Assembly: GCA_937917505.1 (NCBI GenBank)
Contig: CALDMQ010000172.1
Location: 1 to 6,098 of the forward strand
Direction: 5' to 3'
Source of the DNA: an uncultured Erysipelotrichaceae bacterium
GTDB lineage: Bacteria; Bacillota_I; Bacilli_A; Erysipelotrichales; Coprobacillaceae
DNA: 6,098 nucleotides
Part shown: one piece after another, positions 5,567-6,098 of the stretch
Numbering within the stretch: the stretch's first letter is position 1
Layout of the letters: each line of letters opens with the position of its first letter
Program-made: the position numbers and the translations under genes
The notes under the pieces: model-generated
Databases searched by the model: none
Seen by the model: the letters and a program-made list of their open reading frames with translations, nothing else
What the model was told of the DNA's origin: nothing

Positions 5567-6098
5567 AACTTAAAAATGCCTCCATAGTTTCTATTGCTCG
5601 ATTTGCATAGGCTGCTTTCTTTTCTTTCTTTTTCACTATAAACCCTAAATCAGGCAAGATTCCAAAATTTGCTTTCATTGGTTGGAAATTTTCTTCATCG
5701 CCATGAGTAATATAATAAGCCAAAGATCCCATAACCGTTTCTCTTGGATAAACAAGCAACTCCTCATGATTTAAATAACGCACCATATTCATTCCAGCAA
5801 CCATACCACTTTGCGATGACTCAACATATCCTTCCACACCTGTCATTTGTCCTGCAAAAAACAAATCATCACGATGAACAAATTGATAAGTTGGTTTTAA
5901 ATAACGCGGTGAGCAAATAAAACAATTACGATGCATAACACCATAACGCACAATCTGTGCATTTTCTAATCCAGGAATCATATGAATAATACGTTCTTGT
6001 TCTCCCCATTTTAAATGCGTTTGAAATCCTACAATGTTATAAAGTGTTTTTGCAGCATTATCTTGTCTTAATTGTACCACAGCATAAGGTCTTTGACC
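5550..6098 (-). CDS. trmFO: TrmFO, folate-dependent tRNA m5U54 methyltransferase (5' end beyond window)
   Basis: TrmFO uses methylenetetrahydrofolate and FAD to make 5-methyluridine at position 54 of the tRNA T loop, a route used by most Bacillota in place of SAM-dependent TrmA. Only the last 182 codons are here, out of about 435 in the family. The frame is open through the right edge, reading GQRPYAVVQLRQDNA, so the GTG at 6080 is internal. Recognised stretches are YNIVGFQTHLKWGEQ, the IPGLENA segment, VRYGVMHRN and DLFFAGQMTGVEGYVES (an FAD-contacting element typical of the family), followed by GSLAYYIT, NFQPMKANFGILPDL and a lysine-rich tail. The N-terminal FAD-binding GxGxxG motif and catalytic cysteines lie outside the window. 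The 3' end overlaps the xerC start by 17 nt. Confidence 0.96.
   Translation of the reverse strand, partial: GQRPYAVVQLRQDNAAKTLYNIVGFQTHLKWGEQERIIHMIPGLENAQIVRYGVMHRNCFICSPRYLKPTYQFVHRDDLFFAGQMTGVEGYVESSQSGMVAGMNMVRYLNHEELLVYPRETVMGSLAYYITHGDEENFQPMKANFGILPDLGFIVKKKEKKAAYANRAIETMEAFLSCGEDN

Noticed and set aside
6078..6080. GTG at 6080 as the start of a short 176-residue protein
   Set aside because: The frame stays open to the window edge and encodes conserved TrmFO sequence upstream of it, so this valine codon is internal.

Overview
The window is AT-rich chromosomal DNA from a low-GC Gram-positive bacterium (Bacillota). All nine genes lie on the minus strand, so they are read from the right end to the left. 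The AT bias, strong GGAGG-type ribosome binding sites, an L27 with a cleavable N-terminal extension next to its protease Prp, and the folate-dependent tRNA methylase TrmFO beside a Xer recombinase all fit Bacillota. The Erysipelotrichia are a possible home, but the sequence alone does not settle the family. No mobile element, CRISPR array, tRNA, rRNA or horizontally acquired island was seen.

In transcription order the layout is: the 3' part of trmFO (cut by the right edge); a XerC-type tyrosine recombinase that starts on GTG inside the end of trmFO; a 144-base non-coding gap with a promoter and a structured 5' leader that matches the position of the L21 leader RNA; rplU (L21), prp (L27 protease) and rpmA (L27), tightly packed; an intrinsic terminator; obgE; a DUF554 membrane protein; a second, weaker terminator that overlaps a promoter; then ruvA and ruvB, with ruvB cut by the left edge.

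The genes form three functional blocks. trmFO-xerC covers tRNA T-loop methylation and chromosome dimer resolution. rplU-prp-rpmA-obgE covers large-subunit ribosome assembly: Prp trims the L27 extension and Obg is a 50S-associated assembly GTPase. ruvAB is the Holliday junction branch migration motor. Several starts were corrected from the longest open frame: ruvA (188 aa, start 1434) and rplU (119 aa, start 4519). The apparent GTG start of trmFO at 6080 is internal to a gene that runs off the window.

This is a conserved housekeeping region, and I found no new system in it. The points most worth a second look are regulatory. The rplU leader hairpin has a loop complementary to the rplU Shine-Dalgarno. 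An inverted repeat covers the rplU -35 box. A terminator sits between rpmA and obgE with almost no room for a new promoter. A terminator and promoter share bases ahead of ruvA. One protein-level oddity is an isoleucine in place of the usual serine in the G5 motif of Obg.
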